Below are positions 1 through 11,082 of a DNA stretch of 64,000 nt, piece after piece. The notes beneath the pieces were generated by a model that was not told the origin of the DNA, did no database searches, and saw nothing but the letters and a program-made list of their open reading frames with translations. Within the stretch, counting starts at the first letter, position 1; each line of letters starts with the position of its first letter. The position numbers and the translations under genes were made by a program. The DNA comes from Candidatus Nitrotoga sp. HW29 (GTDB lineage Bacteria > Pseudomonadota > Gammaproteobacteria > Burkholderiales > Gallionellaceae): positions 1 to 64,000 of the forward strand of contig NZ_CAKMAA020000006.1 in the NCBI RefSeq assembly GCF_924101635.2, given 5' to 3'.

Positions 1-5
1 GATGC

Positions 6-53
6 GCTATACCAAGCCAGCATCAGTTGTTGCACTTCGAACTTGAATCCGCC
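6..53. repeat. 48-bp dispersed repeat, copy 1
   Basis: This segment matches 11535-11582 at 45 of 48 positions, compared by eye. The shared 3' part contains TTGTTGCACTTCGAAC followed by TTGAATCCGCC. It sits at the window edge upstream of a lipoprotein gene, while the other copy lies between a small secreted protein gene and thrS. It could be an end of a lost insertion sequence or a small intergenic repeat, and I cannot name the family. Bases 54-260 hold no other recognisable feature except an AT-rich leader before the next gene. Confidence 0.7.
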
Positions 54-273
54 TGGCGAAAAATTATGAGGTGAATGGATTACGAGTATTAAGAGATCGA
101 TTTAGAAGAGGTTATATATCAATCCGATGTCAATTCAGGGCATCTCGTACAGTTATGAAGCTGTAATATAATTTTAAAGTCTTACCAGTTACATCCGTAA
201 TAAGTAAATAGTTGTAATAACAAACGTATTTAATTAAATATTCAATAATACAAAAAATTAAGGGAGGTAAATT

Positions 274-1119
274 ATGAAGCGTGTTTCTAACGGTTTCCGC
301 CGTACAACCACGGTAACGGTCGTTTCTGTTTTCATGGCGAGTTGCGCTTTCCTGGCGGGTTGCGCCGACATGAAGATGGGGTCTCAAGAAGCGAAAACGA
401 CCGCAACTGGCTCTGCGGGTGGCGCAACCTCACAAAACGCCAACAGCAAGCTTGAAAAATGTGCTGAATCTTTGGGTACTTTGGCCGTTGTCGAGGATAC
501 CAACTCCCCATGGTATGGCATTTTAACGGGGCAAATGAAACTGGGATCCACTACGCCCGTACTTAAAATGCTTGTTCAACAGTCTAACTGCTTTGTGGTG
601 GTAGACCGAGGGCGTGCGATGGGTAATATGATGGGCGAACGTGCACTGGCGGAATCGGGAGAGTTACGTAAGGGCTCTAAATTCCAAAAAGGACAAATGG
701 TAGCGGCTGACTTTTCCATGAGCCCTTCTATCACGTTCAGTAATATGAATGCCGGGGGCGCGGGTGCTGCTCTGGGTGGCCTCTTTGGGTCCGTTGGTGC
801 TTTATTGGGCGGCAGTATGTCTGCCAAAGAGTCCAGCACCATGTTGACTTTGGTTGATAACCGTTCCGGTGTTCAGTTAGCTGCGGCTGAGGGTAGTTCA
901 CGTAATATGGACTTTGGATTCTTGGGTGGTTTATTCGGGAGCGCGCTTGGCGGGGCAGGTGGCGGTTATTCCAATACGGCGGAAGGCAAGGTTATTGTTG
1001 CCGCATTTACCGATTCCTATAATAATCTGGTGAAAGCCGTGCGTTCTTACAAAGCACAAGAGGTCAAAGGTGGGCTTGGGACGGGCGGTCACCTGGGTGT
1101 TCAGGGCGGAGACAATTAG
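274..1119 (+). CDS. CsgG/HfaB-like outer-membrane lipoprotein
   Basis: The 281-residue product begins with a signal peptide ending in the lipobox LAGC (residues 27-30), so it should be lipidated at Cys30 and sent to the outer membrane. The body (roughly residues 60-265) resembles CsgG/HfaB-type proteins, with a QSNCFVVVDRG stretch and a conserved FTDSYNNLVKAV near the end. Two Gly-rich, zipper-like segments (about residues 155-180 and 213-228) alternate with beta-type sequence. GGGAGG (262-267) lies a few bases before the ATG and supports the start. No csgE or csgF partner is visible, so curli secretion is not implied. Related proteins are also annotated as peptidoglycan-binding or LpoB-like. 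The family call is fairly sure, the role is not. Confidence 0.65.
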   Translation: MKRVSNGFRRTTTVTVVSVFMASCAFLAGCADMKMGSQEAKTTATGSAGGATSQNANSKLEKCAESLGTLAVVEDTNSPWYGILTGQMKLGSTTPVLKMLVQQSNCFVVVDRGRAMGNMMGERALAESGELRKGSKFQKGQMVAADFSMSPSITFSNMNAGGAGAALGGLFGSVGALLGGSMSAKESSTMLTLVDNRSGVQLAAAEGSSRNMDFGFLGGLFGSALGGAGGGYSNTAEGKVIVAAFTDSYNNLVKAVRSYKAQEVKGGLGTGGHLGVQGGDN

Positions 1120-1148
1120 GAAATAAATCGGTACGAGGAAAATTATAT

Positions 1149-1198
1149 TTCCTTTATGCACATTGCGATCTATTCGGGTTGCGATGTGCATAAAGGAA
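1149..1198. other. long stem-loop after the CsgG-like gene
   Basis: Bases 1149-1166 and 1181-1198 form an 18-bp stem with one G-T wobble and a 14-base loop. It lies 30 bases after the lipoprotein stop codon. No T-run follows, so it is not a standard intrinsic terminator. It may stabilise the upstream mRNA or be a small palindromic repeat. Confidence 0.6.
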
Positions 1199-1399
1199 CA
1201 CTATGTAAACTTAAAGAGACAAGGTATTCGTAATACAGAAATATTAAATGTCATTATTCGAAATGCCCCTTTTTTGTATTACGCAGGGGAATATTCAACA
1301 CGTGTTACGCCGCCTGATGACAGCTCAGGCAACTTCATTTCGGTTTCGAGCTTGATACGTCACATTCATTCTTTGGTTATGGGTGAATGTAAGGGTTAA
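1184..1399 (+). CDS. doubtful small hypothetical ORF
   Basis: A 71-codon frame opens at an ATG inside the 3' arm of the preceding stem-loop. An in-frame TTG at 1163 would add seven residues. There is no convincing ribosome binding site and I recognise no domain. The sequence has mixed polar and hydrophobic content with no signal peptide or membrane span. It may be a chance ORF in the 440-base gap before bioD, and nothing else is evident in that gap. Confidence 0.2.
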   Translation: MCIKEHYVNLKRQGIRNTEILNVIIRNAPFLYYAGEYSTRVTPPDDSSGNFISVSSLIRHIHSLVMGECKG

Positions 1400-1559
1400 G
1401 TTTCTTGCCTCCGTCATTAAAATTGCAGTCCTTAATCAATCTCGCTGGAATTCGTTATTATGATTTTATGCCTGCGGCGATTGATTCATTCAGTACCAGC
1501 CTGCTATGCATCAAACTCTTCAGCCTGAGTGCAAAAACCCTGAATATTAAAGGATAAGA

Positions 1560-2228
1560 ATGAGTTATTTTATAACAGGCACCGATACGGGAGTCGGCAA
1601 GACGCTGATCAGTTGCGCACTGTTGCACGCTTTTGTCGCGCAAGGACAGCGTGTAGTCGGCATGAAGCCGGTGGCGGTGGGTTGTGACGACAATGGGCAT
1701 AATCAGGATGTGAAACAATTGCAGGCAGCCAGCAACGTACTGGTGAGCTATGGTCAGATTAATCCCTATAGTTTTCAAGATCCGATCGCGCCGCACATTG
1801 CTGCGTGGAATGCAGGTGTGTGCATCGATTTTGCACGTATCCTGACGTCATATCACGAGCTGGCAGCACAAGCGGATGTGGTAATCGTAGAAGGCGCAGG
1901 AGGATTCAGAGTGCCACTGAATAACAATCAAGATATCGCCGATCTGGCTCTGCAATTGGGTTTGCCCGTTATTTTGGTGGTGGGTATGCGTTTGGGCTGT
2001 CTCAACCATGCATTGCTGACAACAAGCGCGATTGAGGCATGTGGATTAAAATGTGCCGGATGGGTGGCCAATGTGCTGGATGCTGATATGCTCGCGCTAC
2101 AGGCCAATATTGCGGCATTGCAGCAACGTTTGGTCGCACCGCTGTTGGGCGTGGTACCTTGGCAGATGCAGCCGGATGCGAGGATGGTGGCCTTGCAACT
2201 CAAACTTGAATTGCTGGAGGAAATATAG
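1560..2228 (+). CDS. bioD: dethiobiotin synthetase
   Basis: BioD catalyses the ATP-dependent carboxylation of 7,8-diaminopelargonic acid to dethiobiotin, the next-to-last step of biotin synthesis, in the cytoplasm. The 222-residue length is typical. The P-loop GTDTGVGKT spans residues 7-15, KPVA with the substrate-binding Lys starts at residue 36, and EGAGG starts at residue 111, all BioD signatures. AAAGGA shortly before the ATG supports the start. No other bio gene is in the window. In related bacteria bioD often ends a bio cluster, but here the upstream neighbour is unrelated. Confidence 0.95.
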   Translation: MSYFITGTDTGVGKTLISCALLHAFVAQGQRVVGMKPVAVGCDDNGHNQDVKQLQAASNVLVSYGQINPYSFQDPIAPHIAAWNAGVCIDFARILTSYHELAAQADVVIVEGAGGFRVPLNNNQDIADLALQLGLPVILVVGMRLGCLNHALLTTSAIEACGLKCAGWVANVLDADMLALQANIAALQQRLVAPLLGVVPWQMQPDARMVALQLKLELLEEI

Positions 2229-2392
2229 CGGTTCAGTTCAATGTTACGAGGCCGCATGAATTTATTATTTCTTCAGAAGTAGCATGGCTTGTACCGAATT
2301 GTATACGCAGGTTAAAAATTTTTACGGCACATCGCGTGCCAAGGTTTTGAGCGGGTAGGGCTGCATCCCGCCAAGATGTGACAATCAAATAA

Positions 2393-4693
2393 ATGGGGTA
2401 TGAACGCACGATGGCGTTATTGAGTAGCAAGCTTGAAAAACCCTCTCCGCTATCAGGTCGATTAGCTGCGTTGCTGCGCGAATCGCGCCTGCTGTTGCTG
2501 GTTGCAGTGGTAATTTATTTAATTCTAATTTTGTATGGTTATGATCGGAATGACCCTGCCTGGTCGAATAGTGCCAGCAATGCTGTACTGCATAATTCGG
2601 GCGGCGTGTTCGGTGCCTGGCTGGCGGACGTACTGTTGTATGTATTCGGTTTTTCTGCCTGGTGGTGGGTTGCATTTTTGTTGCAGCAGATATGGGTAGA
2701 TTATCGCGGTATATCGCAAAATAGTCTGTTCGATCGCCGTGCCTTATGGGTAGCGCTGATCGGCTTTGTCGTGTTGTTGCTGGCCAGTAGTTCATTGGAA
2801 GCGCTACGGCTGCATACACTGAAGGCTACGCTACCACTCGCGCCAGGCGGTATGTTGGGCATGGTGCTGGGTGACGGGTTGGCGCACTTGCTGGGCTTTA
2901 CCGGTGCTACGTTGTTTCTGTTGGTGTTAATGGCCATCGGGTTTAGTGTGTTCAGTGGTTTGTCGTGGTTGCGATTCATTGATCGATCAGGGGCCGCTCT
3001 TGAAGCCTTTTATTTCTGGGCGAGAAATGCTTGGGTGACCTGGCAGGACAAGCGTGTGGGTGCACAATCAGTAAATGAACGCCAGGTGGTGGTAGAAGAA
3101 GAAAAGAAACGTGTAGAGAACCATCTGCCGATATATATCGAGCAGCCACTGATTGAAGTGCGACAATCTGCGCGCGTGTCGGAAGAAAAACAGGTGCCCT
3201 TGTTTCCTGACATGCCGGATTCACCGCTGCCGCCATTGCATCTGCTGGATCAACCGGTGCATGAGGTTGAAATGTTGTCTGCCGACACGCTGGAATTTAC
3301 TTCGCGTTTGATTGAACGCAAACTCAAGGATTTTTGCGTGGAAGTGAAAGTGGTGGCAGCCTATCCGGGACCGGTTATCACGCGCTATGAGATCGAACCT
3401 GCAGTCGGGGTAAAGGGCAGTCAGATCACCAGTTTGGTGAGAGACTTGGCGCGCGCATTATCTGTAGTCAGTATTCGGGTGGTGGAAACGATCCCGGGAA
3501 AATCCTACATGGCGTTGGAACTGCCCAATCCGAAGCGGCAGATGGTGAGATTGTCCGAAATTCTCAGCTCGCAGGATTACGCGGGCATGAATTCGTCGCT
3601 CACGATGGCAATGGGCAAAGATATTTCCGGCAAACCTGTGGTTGCCGATCTGGGCAAGATGCCGCACGTTCTGGTGGCAGGTACCACCGGTTCTGGCAAG
3701 TCGGTGGCGATCAATGCCATGATTCTGAGCTTGCTCTACAAGGCCACGCCGCAGCAGGTACGACTATTGCTGGTTGATCCCAAGATGCTCGAACTATCCG
3801 TGTATGAAGGGATTCCACACCTGTTGGCGCCCGTGGTGACCGACATGCGCCAAGCTGCGTCTGCGCTTAACTGGTGCGTGCAGGAAATGGATAAGCGTTA
3901 TCGTCTGATGTCGTCCCTCGGCGTGCGTAACATCGCCGGTTACAACCAAAAAGTGCGCGATGCTATCAAGGCGGATCAACCGTTGACCAATCCCTTTACC
4001 CTGACTCCGGATAATCCCGAAGCGGCGGAAGAGTTACCGTTCATTGTGGTGTTTATTGACGAGTTGGCCGACTTGATGATGGTAGTGGGCAAGAAGGTCG
4101 AGGTGTTGATTGCGCGTTTGGCGCAGAAGGCGCGTGCTGCCGGTGTTCACCTGGTATTGGCGACGCAGCGTCCTTCGGTGGACGTTATTACTGGTTTGAT
4201 CAAGGCTAACGTGCCAACACGTGTGGCGTTCCAGGTGTCCAGCAAGATTGATTCGCGCACCATTCTCGATCAAATGGGTGCGGAGGCATTACTTGGCCAA
4301 GGCGACATGCTTTATTTACCGCCCGGTACCGGCTACCCACAGCGAGTGCATGGCGCCTTTGTTTCCGATCAGGAGGTGCACCGCGTGGCAGAGTATCTAA
4401 AAGCGCTGGGTGTGCCGCAATATGTCGAAGGCGTGCTAACTTCGTTGGATGAACTTGAAGCGGGCGGCGAAGTCGAAAGTGAAGGCGGCGTAGAAGCCGA
4501 TGCACTATATGATCAGGCGGTGGACATTGTGCTGAAATCGCGCCGCGCGTCTATCTCGCTGGTGCAGCGCCATTTGCGGATTGGCTACAATCGTGCCGCA
4601 CGCTTGGTAGAACAGATGGAACGCGCTGGCGTGGTGACGCCCATGCAGAGTAACGGCAACCGTGAAGTGATTGCACCTGCCAGGCAGGAGTAA
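2393..4693 (+). CDS. ftsK: DNA translocase FtsK
   Basis: FtsK is the septal DNA pump that clears and aligns chromosome termini and activates XerCD at dif. The product is 766 residues, the shorter form with a brief linker. Four hydrophobic segments in about residues 30-193 anchor it at the septum. A short charged linker follows, then the RecA-like motor with Walker A GTTGSGKS (430-437) and Walker B in [12 protein letters not shown]-terminal winged-helix gamma domain (about 703-761) reads KOPS sequences. The start is uncertain: ATG 2393 is used, but ATG 2411 gives a protein six residues shorter, and neither has a clear Shine-Dalgarno sequence. lolA follows after 66 bases, as in many proteobacteria (ftsK-lolA-rarA-serS). 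Confidence 0.95.
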   Translation: MGYERTMALLSSKLEKPSPLSGRLAALLRESRLLLLVAVVIYLILILYGYDRNDPAWSNSASNAVLHNSGGVFGAWLADVLLYVFGFSAWWWVAFLLQQIWVDYRGISQNSLFDRRALWVALIGFVVLLLASSSLEALRLHTLKATLPLAPGGMLGMVLGDGLAHLLGFTGATLFLLVLMAIGFSVFSGLSWLRFIDRSGAALEAFYFWARNAWVTWQDKRVGAQSVNERQVVVEEEKKRVENHLPIYIEQPLIEVRQSARVSEEKQVPLFPDMPDSPLPPLHLLDQPVHEVEMLSADTLEFTSRLIERKLKDFCVEVKVVAAYPGPVITRYEIEPAVGVKGSQITSLVRDLARALSVVSIRVVETIPGKSYMALELPNPKRQMVRLSEILSSQDYAGMNSSLTMAMGKDISGKPVVADLGKMPHVLVAGTTGSGKSVAINAMILSLLYKATPQQVRLLLVDPKMLELSVYEGIPHLLAPVVTDMRQAASALNWCVQEMDKRYRLMSSLGVRNIAGYNQKVRDAIKADQPLTNPFTLTPDNPEAAEELPFIVVFIDELADLMMVVGKKVEVLIARLAQKARAAGVHLVLATQRPSVDVITGLIKANVPTRVAFQVSSKIDSRTILDQMGAEALLGQGDMLYLPPGTGYPQRVHGAFVSDQEVHRVAEYLKALGVPQYVEGVLTSLDELEAGGEVESEGGVEADALYDQAVDIVLKSRRASISLVQRHLRIGYNRAARLVEQMERAGVVTPMQSNGNREVIAPARQE

Positions 4694-4759
4694 GCAGTTA
4701 AACCCTGATTCATCTGGCATCTCCCGAAAAAGAGACGTGAATGCTTAAAGGAATTTCAC

Positions 4760-5371
4760 ATGTTCAGATTTTTTATTTTTTTATTTTTTGTTTTGCCTCT
4801 TTCAGCGTATGCCGGAGCCACCGATAAGCTGAAAAATTTCATTGCGTCTACGCATTCGGCACAGGCCAATTTCACTCAAGAAGTGCTGGATAAAGGTGGC
4901 AAGCGCATTCAGTCGGCTTCCGGCACAATGCAATTTGTACGACCCGGAAAATTTCGCTGGGTCTATCAGAAGCCTTTTGAACAATTGATTGTGGGCGATG
5001 GCGAGAAATTCTGGTTGCATGACGTGGAACTTAATCAGGTCACAGTAAAGAAAATAGATGCAGCATTGGGCAGTAGTCCTGCGGCACTTCTGTCTGGTAG
5101 CAATGAAATTGAGCGCGGTTTTGAGTTGAAAGATAACGGAATGAAGGATAGCCTCGAATGGCTGCAAGCTATGCCCCGTGCACAGGACACCAGCTTCGAG
5201 AAAATTCTTATGGCATTTAATGCGCAATCCGAGCTGATGATCATGGAATTGCAAGATGCCTTTGGTCATACCACTGTGCTTCGTTTTTCGAAGCTGCAAC
5301 GCAACCCGAAACTATCCCCGCAATTGTTCAAATTTGTACCGCCCAAAGGGGCGGACGTACTGGGTGAATAA
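4760..5371 (+). CDS. lolA: outer-membrane lipoprotein carrier LolA
   Basis: LolA is the periplasmic chaperone that takes lipoproteins from LolCDE and hands them to LolB in the outer membrane. The 203-residue product has a signal peptide with cleavage expected after AYA (residue 18). The mature part carries the LolA pattern: an ANFTQ region, a PGKFRW strand and YQKPFEQLIVGDGEKFW. AAAGGA about 8 bases before the ATG supports the start. It lies between ftsK and rarA in the conserved proteobacterial order and is probably cotranscribed with them. Confidence 0.95.
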   Translation: MFRFFIFLFFVLPLSAYAGATDKLKNFIASTHSAQANFTQEVLDKGGKRIQSASGTMQFVRPGKFRWVYQKPFEQLIVGDGEKFWLHDVELNQVTVKKIDAALGSSPAALLSGSNEIERGFELKDNGMKDSLEWLQAMPRAQDTSFEKILMAFNAQSELMIMELQDAFGHTTVLRFSKLQRNPKLSPQLFKFVPPKGADVLGE

Positions 5372-5427
5372 ATTTTTTCCCGATTTGGCTTGTTCGGGGA
5401 ATAAGATCATATTGTTATTTTCGGATT

Positions 5428-6756
5428 ATGTTTTCCTCGCGCGATAACCTGTTTGACCCACCTGCACCCGCTGCGCCCCTGGCCGAGCGTTTGCGTCCCA
5501 AGCACATCGATGAGGTGATCGGGCAAGCCCATCTGCTGGGTCCGGGTCGACCACTGCGCTTGGCGTTTGAATCAGGCAAGCTGCATTCCATGATTCTGTG
5601 GGGGCCACCCGGCGTGGGTAAGACCACTTTGGCCAGGCTCATGGCCTTGGCGTTTGATGCCGAATTTGTGCCGCTATCGGCAGTGCTATCCGGTGTGAAG
5701 GACATTCGCGATGCTATTGCGCAAGCGCAGCATACCTTGCAGCAGAGCGGGCGCCACACTATTTTGTTTGTGGACGAGGTACATCGCTTCAATAAATCGC
5801 AGCAGGATGCATTTCTGCCTTTCGTCGAACAAGGCTTGGTCACCTTCATCGGCGCGACCACCGAAAATCCTTCATTTGAAGTGATTAGCGCGTTGTTGTC
5901 ACGGGCCCAGGTTTATGTGTTGCAAGCCTTGTCAGAGGCTGAATTGAATCAACTGTTCAAACGCACGCAACAGCTTGCCTTACCGGATTTGGAATTTGAC
6001 GATGCGGTGCGTGAACGCATTATCGGCTATGCCGATGGCGATGCGCGCCGCTTGCTAAACGTGCTTGAGCAATTGCAAACCGCCGCTCAGGCCGCGCATA
6101 TTACGCATCTCAATGCCGATTTTCTGGACAAAACTTTGGCCCAGAATCTGCGTCGTTTCGACAAGGGCGGCGAAGCATTCTATGATCAGATCTCCGCATT
6201 GCATAAATCGGTGCGAGGTTCCAATCCCGATGCCGCTCTGTATTGGCTGGTGCGTATGCTGGATGGCGGTGCCGATCCGCGTTATCTGTCGCGGCGTATT
6301 GTGCGTATGGCATGGGAAGATATTGGCTTGGCCGATCCGCGCGCGATTCAATTAACGTTGAATGCCGCCCAGACCTACGAGCAATTAGGCTCGCCGGAAG
6401 GCGAGCTGGCATTGGCGCAGGCGGTGCTCTACCTGGCCGCTGCGGCCAAGTCGAATGCGGGTTATGTCGCGTATAATGCTGCCCGCGCCTTGGTCGCCCA
6501 AGACGGGTCGCGTCCGGTACCCTTGCATTTGCGCAATGCGCCAACCAAATTGATGAAACAGCTTGATTACGGCAAGGACTATCGTTACGCACACAATGAA
6601 ATGGAAGGCTATGCAGCCGGTGAAAGTTATTTTCCGGAGGACATGCCGGAGGTGAATTTTTACCAACCAGCCGAGCGAGGCCTTGAAGCAAAAATCGCGG
6701 AAAAACTGGCCCACCTCCGTGAGCTGGATGCTGCGGCAAAAAGAAATGAAAAATGA
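5428..6756 (+). CDS. rarA: replication-associated recombination ATPase RarA (MgsA)
   Basis: RarA is a clamp-loader-like AAA+ ATPase acting at stalled replication forks. The 442-residue product has the N-terminal PLAERLRP segment, Walker A GPPGVGKTT (59-67), Walker B DEVH (116-119), a sensor region GATTENPSFE and the C-terminal MgsA tetramerisation domain rich in Ala and Tyr. Length and motifs match full-length family members. It lies between lolA and serS, the same order as in E. coli. No strong ribosome binding site precedes the ATG, so translation may depend on readthrough from the upstream message. Confidence 0.93.
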   Translation: MFSSRDNLFDPPAPAAPLAERLRPKHIDEVIGQAHLLGPGRPLRLAFESGKLHSMILWGPPGVGKTTLARLMALAFDAEFVPLSAVLSGVKDIRDAIAQAQHTLQQSGRHTILFVDEVHRFNKSQQDAFLPFVEQGLVTFIGATTENPSFEVISALLSRAQVYVLQALSEAELNQLFKRTQQLALPDLEFDDAVRERIIGYADGDARRLLNVLEQLQTAAQAAHITHLNADFLDKTLAQNLRRFDKGGEAFYDQISALHKSVRGSNPDAALYWLVRMLDGGADPRYLSRRIVRMAWEDIGLADPRAIQLTLNAAQTYEQLGSPEGELALAQAVLYLAAAAKSNAGYVAYNAARALVAQDGSRPVPLHLRNAPTKLMKQLDYGKDYRYAHNEMEGYAAGESYFPEDMPEVNFYQPAERGLEAKIAEKLAHLRELDAAAKRNEK

Positions 6757-6769
6757 TTACAGCATGTGA

Positions 6770-8098
<1,329 letters not shown>

Positions 8099-8245
8099 TG
8101 ATCATTGTCGTCGCGATGGAATGTGTGATCTACATATCGAAGAGGCGTGAGAAGTGATAGCACGAGATGGGTTCACCAAATATCCGGTGGATGGTGCTAC
8201 GCTTTCTTGTCTTGTCGAGCTATACTGAAAAATTTTGGAAGTTAA

Positions 8246-8272
8246 AAAGGTGATGGGTATACCATCACCTTT
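8246..8272 (+). other. perfect 11-bp hairpin downstream of serS
   Basis: AAAGGTGATGG and CCATCACCTTT form a perfect stem around a 5-base loop. No T-run follows, so it is only a possible weak terminator or mRNA-end stabiliser for serS, or a leader structure of the next gene. Confidence 0.5.
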
Positions 8273-8340
8273 AGCAATGTATATTTAAAATGTGCCTGCC
8301 TAAAAGGCGGGCGTTGTTGTATGGGCACAAGGAGATAGAA

Positions 8341-8853
8341 ATGGAAATATCGGGAATTTCAACATTGAGCACTATTTTGATGCGCCCTATCGAGGCCAGA
8401 AGTGATGCTCTTGCCCAGCGCAGAGAACTGGCAGCTGAGTTGCAAGAAAATTGCCAAAAATTGACGGTACTTTTGAAAAGTACGTTTCGTATTGCTAGCC
8501 AAGTGAGCGAAATAGATTCCGGAGCGTCTGAAAAGAAAATCATGAGTCTGATGGATGATTTTAAAAATGTGGATAGCATATTTCTGGAAGACGAGAGTTC
8601 AATTCTGCTGTATTTGGCAATTGACTGGCGTTTTAAGGATTTCGCAAAAAGTTGCGCAGACTTTTATAAATCGGCGCTTAACTTGAAACAACTTCTCAAC
8701 GAGAATATACCGGATTCGACCGCGCTTAAAGCATTAAGCAAAGAAGAAGGTTTGTTAAAATTGGCGGGGGCTTGGCAAGGTGAGCTTGAAGCAATGCTGG
8801 AACGTGTCAATCAAGAGTACATGAAAGTTATGGTTATTAAATTTTCTTGGTAA
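8341..8853 (+). CDS. hypothetical helical protein
   Basis: I recognise no family for this 170-residue product. AAGGAGA (8329-8335) precedes the ATG at 8341 at good spacing. The frame is open for 17 further codons upstream, but that extension has no ribosome binding site. The protein looks almost wholly alpha-helical and acidic, with several heptad-like stretches (about residues 15-60 and 125-160), no signal peptide and no membrane span, and probably sits in the cytoplasm. It stands alone between serS and the convergent mltF. Codon use resembles its neighbours but is richer in A+T. Confidence 0.6.
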   Translation: MEISGISTLSTILMRPIEARSDALAQRRELAAELQENCQKLTVLLKSTFRIASQVSEIDSGASEKKIMSLMDDFKNVDSIFLEDESSILLYLAIDWRFKDFAKSCADFYKSALNLKQLLNENIPDSTALKALSKEEGLLKLAGAWQGELEAMLERVNQEYMKVMVIKFSW

Positions 8854-8892
8854 TTGTGAAATGTAGCGAACTTGGAAACGGGGCGAGTTGAA

Positions 8893-10392
8893 TTAGTGTG
8901 CGGGTTGCACTTCGCTTTTCGCAGGGTGGTAGATGCCAAGAGGCTTACTGGGCTCAGATAAATTATTAATGGTATTTAAGGATGGGCGGCGTGGAGCTTC
9001 ATTCTTGCTCTTCTTTAGTATTTTATAGTCTTGCGCTGGGGGAATCAGTCGTGGCACGGTGCCTAAAGGTAGGCTGTTTAGCATGTCATGGTGCATACGC
9101 ACCATCTCAACCAGATTGACCGCTTCGCCACCGCGCGCATAACCGTATTTGGTCTGTTTAAAATAGAGTGGTTGTGCCAGTAGCGGCATTACTTTTTTTA
9201 CATCTACCCATTTATCTGGATCGTGACCTTGCTGTTGTGTCAGCACACGTGCATCCTCCAAGTGCCCGTATCCTTGGTTATAAGCTGCCAGCGCTAGCCA
9301 GGTACGATCCGGTTCATGGATGCGTAGTGGTAGTTGCTCCTTCAGCAACAGCAGGTATTTTGCACCGCCAATAATGCTTTGGCGTGCATCTAATCGGTTG
9401 GTGACGCCCATACGGTCTGCTGTGTCTTCAGTCAGCATCATCATGCCGCGCACTTTTGTAGGCGAAGTGGCAAGCGGATCCCAATGCGATTCCTGATAGG
9501 CGAGAGCGGCGATTAGTTGCCACTCCATTCCGGTTAAAGTAGCAGCTTCCTCAAACAGATTTCGTATATGGGGTAACACAGTTCGCGCCTTGGTGATAAA
9601 CGCAACTGCGTCGTCTGATTCCAGTTGTTTGTTGTGCCCGTAATAACGATCCAGCAGGCGATGCAAAGTGCCATCTTGTTTAATGAGAGCGAAAAATTTT
9701 TGCGCTTCTGCCAATAACTCAGCGTCAGCGTCCGGTGCAAACAACCAGGCTAGTTTGGAAGGTGTAGCGATATCGAGTGCGGAATCCAGATTGGGATAGT
9801 AATTGCGTGCCAGCGTCAGTTGTTCCTCGTTGGCGACCGTGCATTCCAGTTTTCCCTCTGCCACTTCTTTCAGTAGTTGTGCAACTGATTGATTGGGGCG
9901 TATATGCCAGTGCAACGCTGGAAATTTCTTGTGTGCTTCATGTAGGGCAGCTTCTTGTGCAGAGCCAGCCGCGACAGCGATGTTTTTTTTAAGAAGCCCC
10001 TCTATGCGCCGTAGCGGCACGCCATTACATACCGCCTGTTCATTTACCGTTTGATAGGATGGTCCAAATCTTGCGCTTTCGCTGTCGTTGCTCCGTAATC
10101 CGGATGCGGCGAAATGTGCATCGTTCGTTATAATGGACTGCATCACTTGATCCAACGGCAGTGATATAAGTTTTGTTTTTACGTGCAATTGTTCGGCAAA
10201 AAGATTAACGAGCTGGAGCTCGAATTCAGAGTCCACACTATTCTCACCTGGCACCACGATGACCGTTAATTCTTCTCGCCATGGTTTTTTGGGTGGCTCT
10301 TCAGGCGTACAGGCGACGAGCAAAGCAATATTTAGCAATGCAAGTGCGAGAAGTCTTGTTTTTGAAAGGGAAGAATGTAGAGACTTGATCAT
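8893..10392 (-). CDS. mltF: membrane-bound lytic transglycosylase F-like
   Basis: The product is a lipoprotein that should cleave peptidoglycan glycan strands with anhydromuropeptide formation. It has a signal sequence ending in lipobox LVAC, a periplasmic solute-binding-protein-like domain (about residues 40-270) and a C-terminal SLT domain with the catalytic Glu in YQESHWDP and the structural AAYNQGYGH. This two-domain order is that of MltF. The start is placed at ATG 10392; ATG 10419 is a possible alternative. Longer versions of the frame reach 10533 and begin with a peptide that is simply the antisense of the tRNA-Ser gene, so they are rejected. It converges with the hypothetical gene and diverges from tRNA-Ser. 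Confidence 0.88.
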   Translation of the reverse strand: MIKSLHSSLSKTRLLALALLNIALLVACTPEEPPKKPWREELTVIVVPGENSVDSEFELQLVNLFAEQLHVKTKLISLPLDQVMQSIITNDAHFAASGLRSNDSESARFGPSYQTVNEQAVCNGVPLRRIEGLLKKNIAVAAGSAQEAALHEAHKKFPALHWHIRPNQSVAQLLKEVAEGKLECTVANEEQLTLARNYYPNLDSALDIATPSKLAWLFAPDADAELLAEAQKFFALIKQDGTLHRLLDRYYGHNKQLESDDAVAFITKARTVLPHIRNLFEEAATLTGMEWQLIAALAYQESHWDPLATSPTKVRGMMMLTEDTADRMGVTNRLDARQSIIGGAKYLLLLKEQLPLRIHEPDRTWLALAAYNQGYGHLEDARVLTQQQGHDPDKWVDVKKVMPLLAQPLYFKQTKYGYARGGEAVNLVEMVRMHHDMLNSLPLGTVPRLIPPAQDYKILKKSKNEAPRRPSLNTINNLSEPSKPLGIYHPAKSEVQPAH

Positions 10393-10441
10393 ATGAACAT
10401 TCTGCCTGATTTTACGCATTGATGGTAAAATCAAGCTAAAC

Positions 10442-10532
<91 letters not shown>

Positions 10533-10543
10533 AGAGTTTTATT

Positions 10544-10575
10544 AAGCCAGTACATATACTGGCTTTTTTGTTTTT
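10544..10575 (+). terminator. intrinsic terminator after tRNA-Ser
   Basis: AAGCCAGTA (10544-10552) pairs with TACTGGCTT (10557-10565) around a 4-base loop, followed by a T-rich tract. It is placed 12 bases after the CCA end. Confidence 0.9.
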
Positions 10576-10649
10576 ATTATCCGTAAATTCTCGCCTTCGT
10601 TATCCCGTACGTAACATTGCTTGATGTAAGAATATAGATCAGAGGATAT

Positions 10650-11003
10650 ATACCAATTTCCGGTTTTCAAGATTTGATGCTTCCATTTTTGCAAGTTTGT
10701 GGGGACGGCAAAGAACGAACTGTTCTGGAAGTCGGTGAAATAATTGCACAGCAATTGCAACTTTCAGAAATTGATTTACAAGAAACAATCTCATCCGGGC
10801 ACAGTAAATTTTAAAACCGGGTAGCGTGGGTAAAATCTTATTTTGGCAAAGCTTGCTTATTGGATTTTCCCTCAAGAGCAAAACTTACGTTGTCGCAACG
10901 TGGATTAGATTTACTAAAATCCGTGATATCTTTAATGTCGGATAACTTACAGAATATGTTGAAAGGATTTGATAGGGTGAACTTGGACTATCAATCAACC
11001 TGA
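10650..11003 (+). pseudogene. Mrr N-terminal-domain remnant
   Basis: Translating this gap shows a frame matching the N-terminal winged-helix domain of Mrr-type restriction proteins: GFQDLMLPFLQ, then CGDGKERTVLEV, SEIDLQETISSG, and after a stop NRVAWVKSYFGKACLL and LSQRGLDLL. A single in-frame TAA (10812-10814) interrupts it and the frame ends at TGA 11001. The catalytic Mrr domain is absent. AGAGGA (10641-10646) stands before an ATA (10650) that may be a decayed start codon. It is a dead fragment of a type IV restriction gene or of a related Mrr_N protein. The frame is recognised from pattern alone. Confidence 0.65.
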
Positions 11004-11082
11004 CCTGGACGTAAATTAGAATATCAAGCCTTTATCTTAATTTCATAAATATTTTGCCCATACAAATACGGAGGAGTTACTT

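Noticed and set aside
2284-2358. Short ORF starting MACTELYTQVKNFYG between bioD and ftsK
   Set aside because: About 24 codons, no Shine-Dalgarno and only a vague resemblance to methyltransferase N-termini.
6110-6739. 209-codon open frame on the minus strand inside rarA
   Set aside because: Pro/Arg/His-rich composition typical of a shadow frame opposite a real gene.
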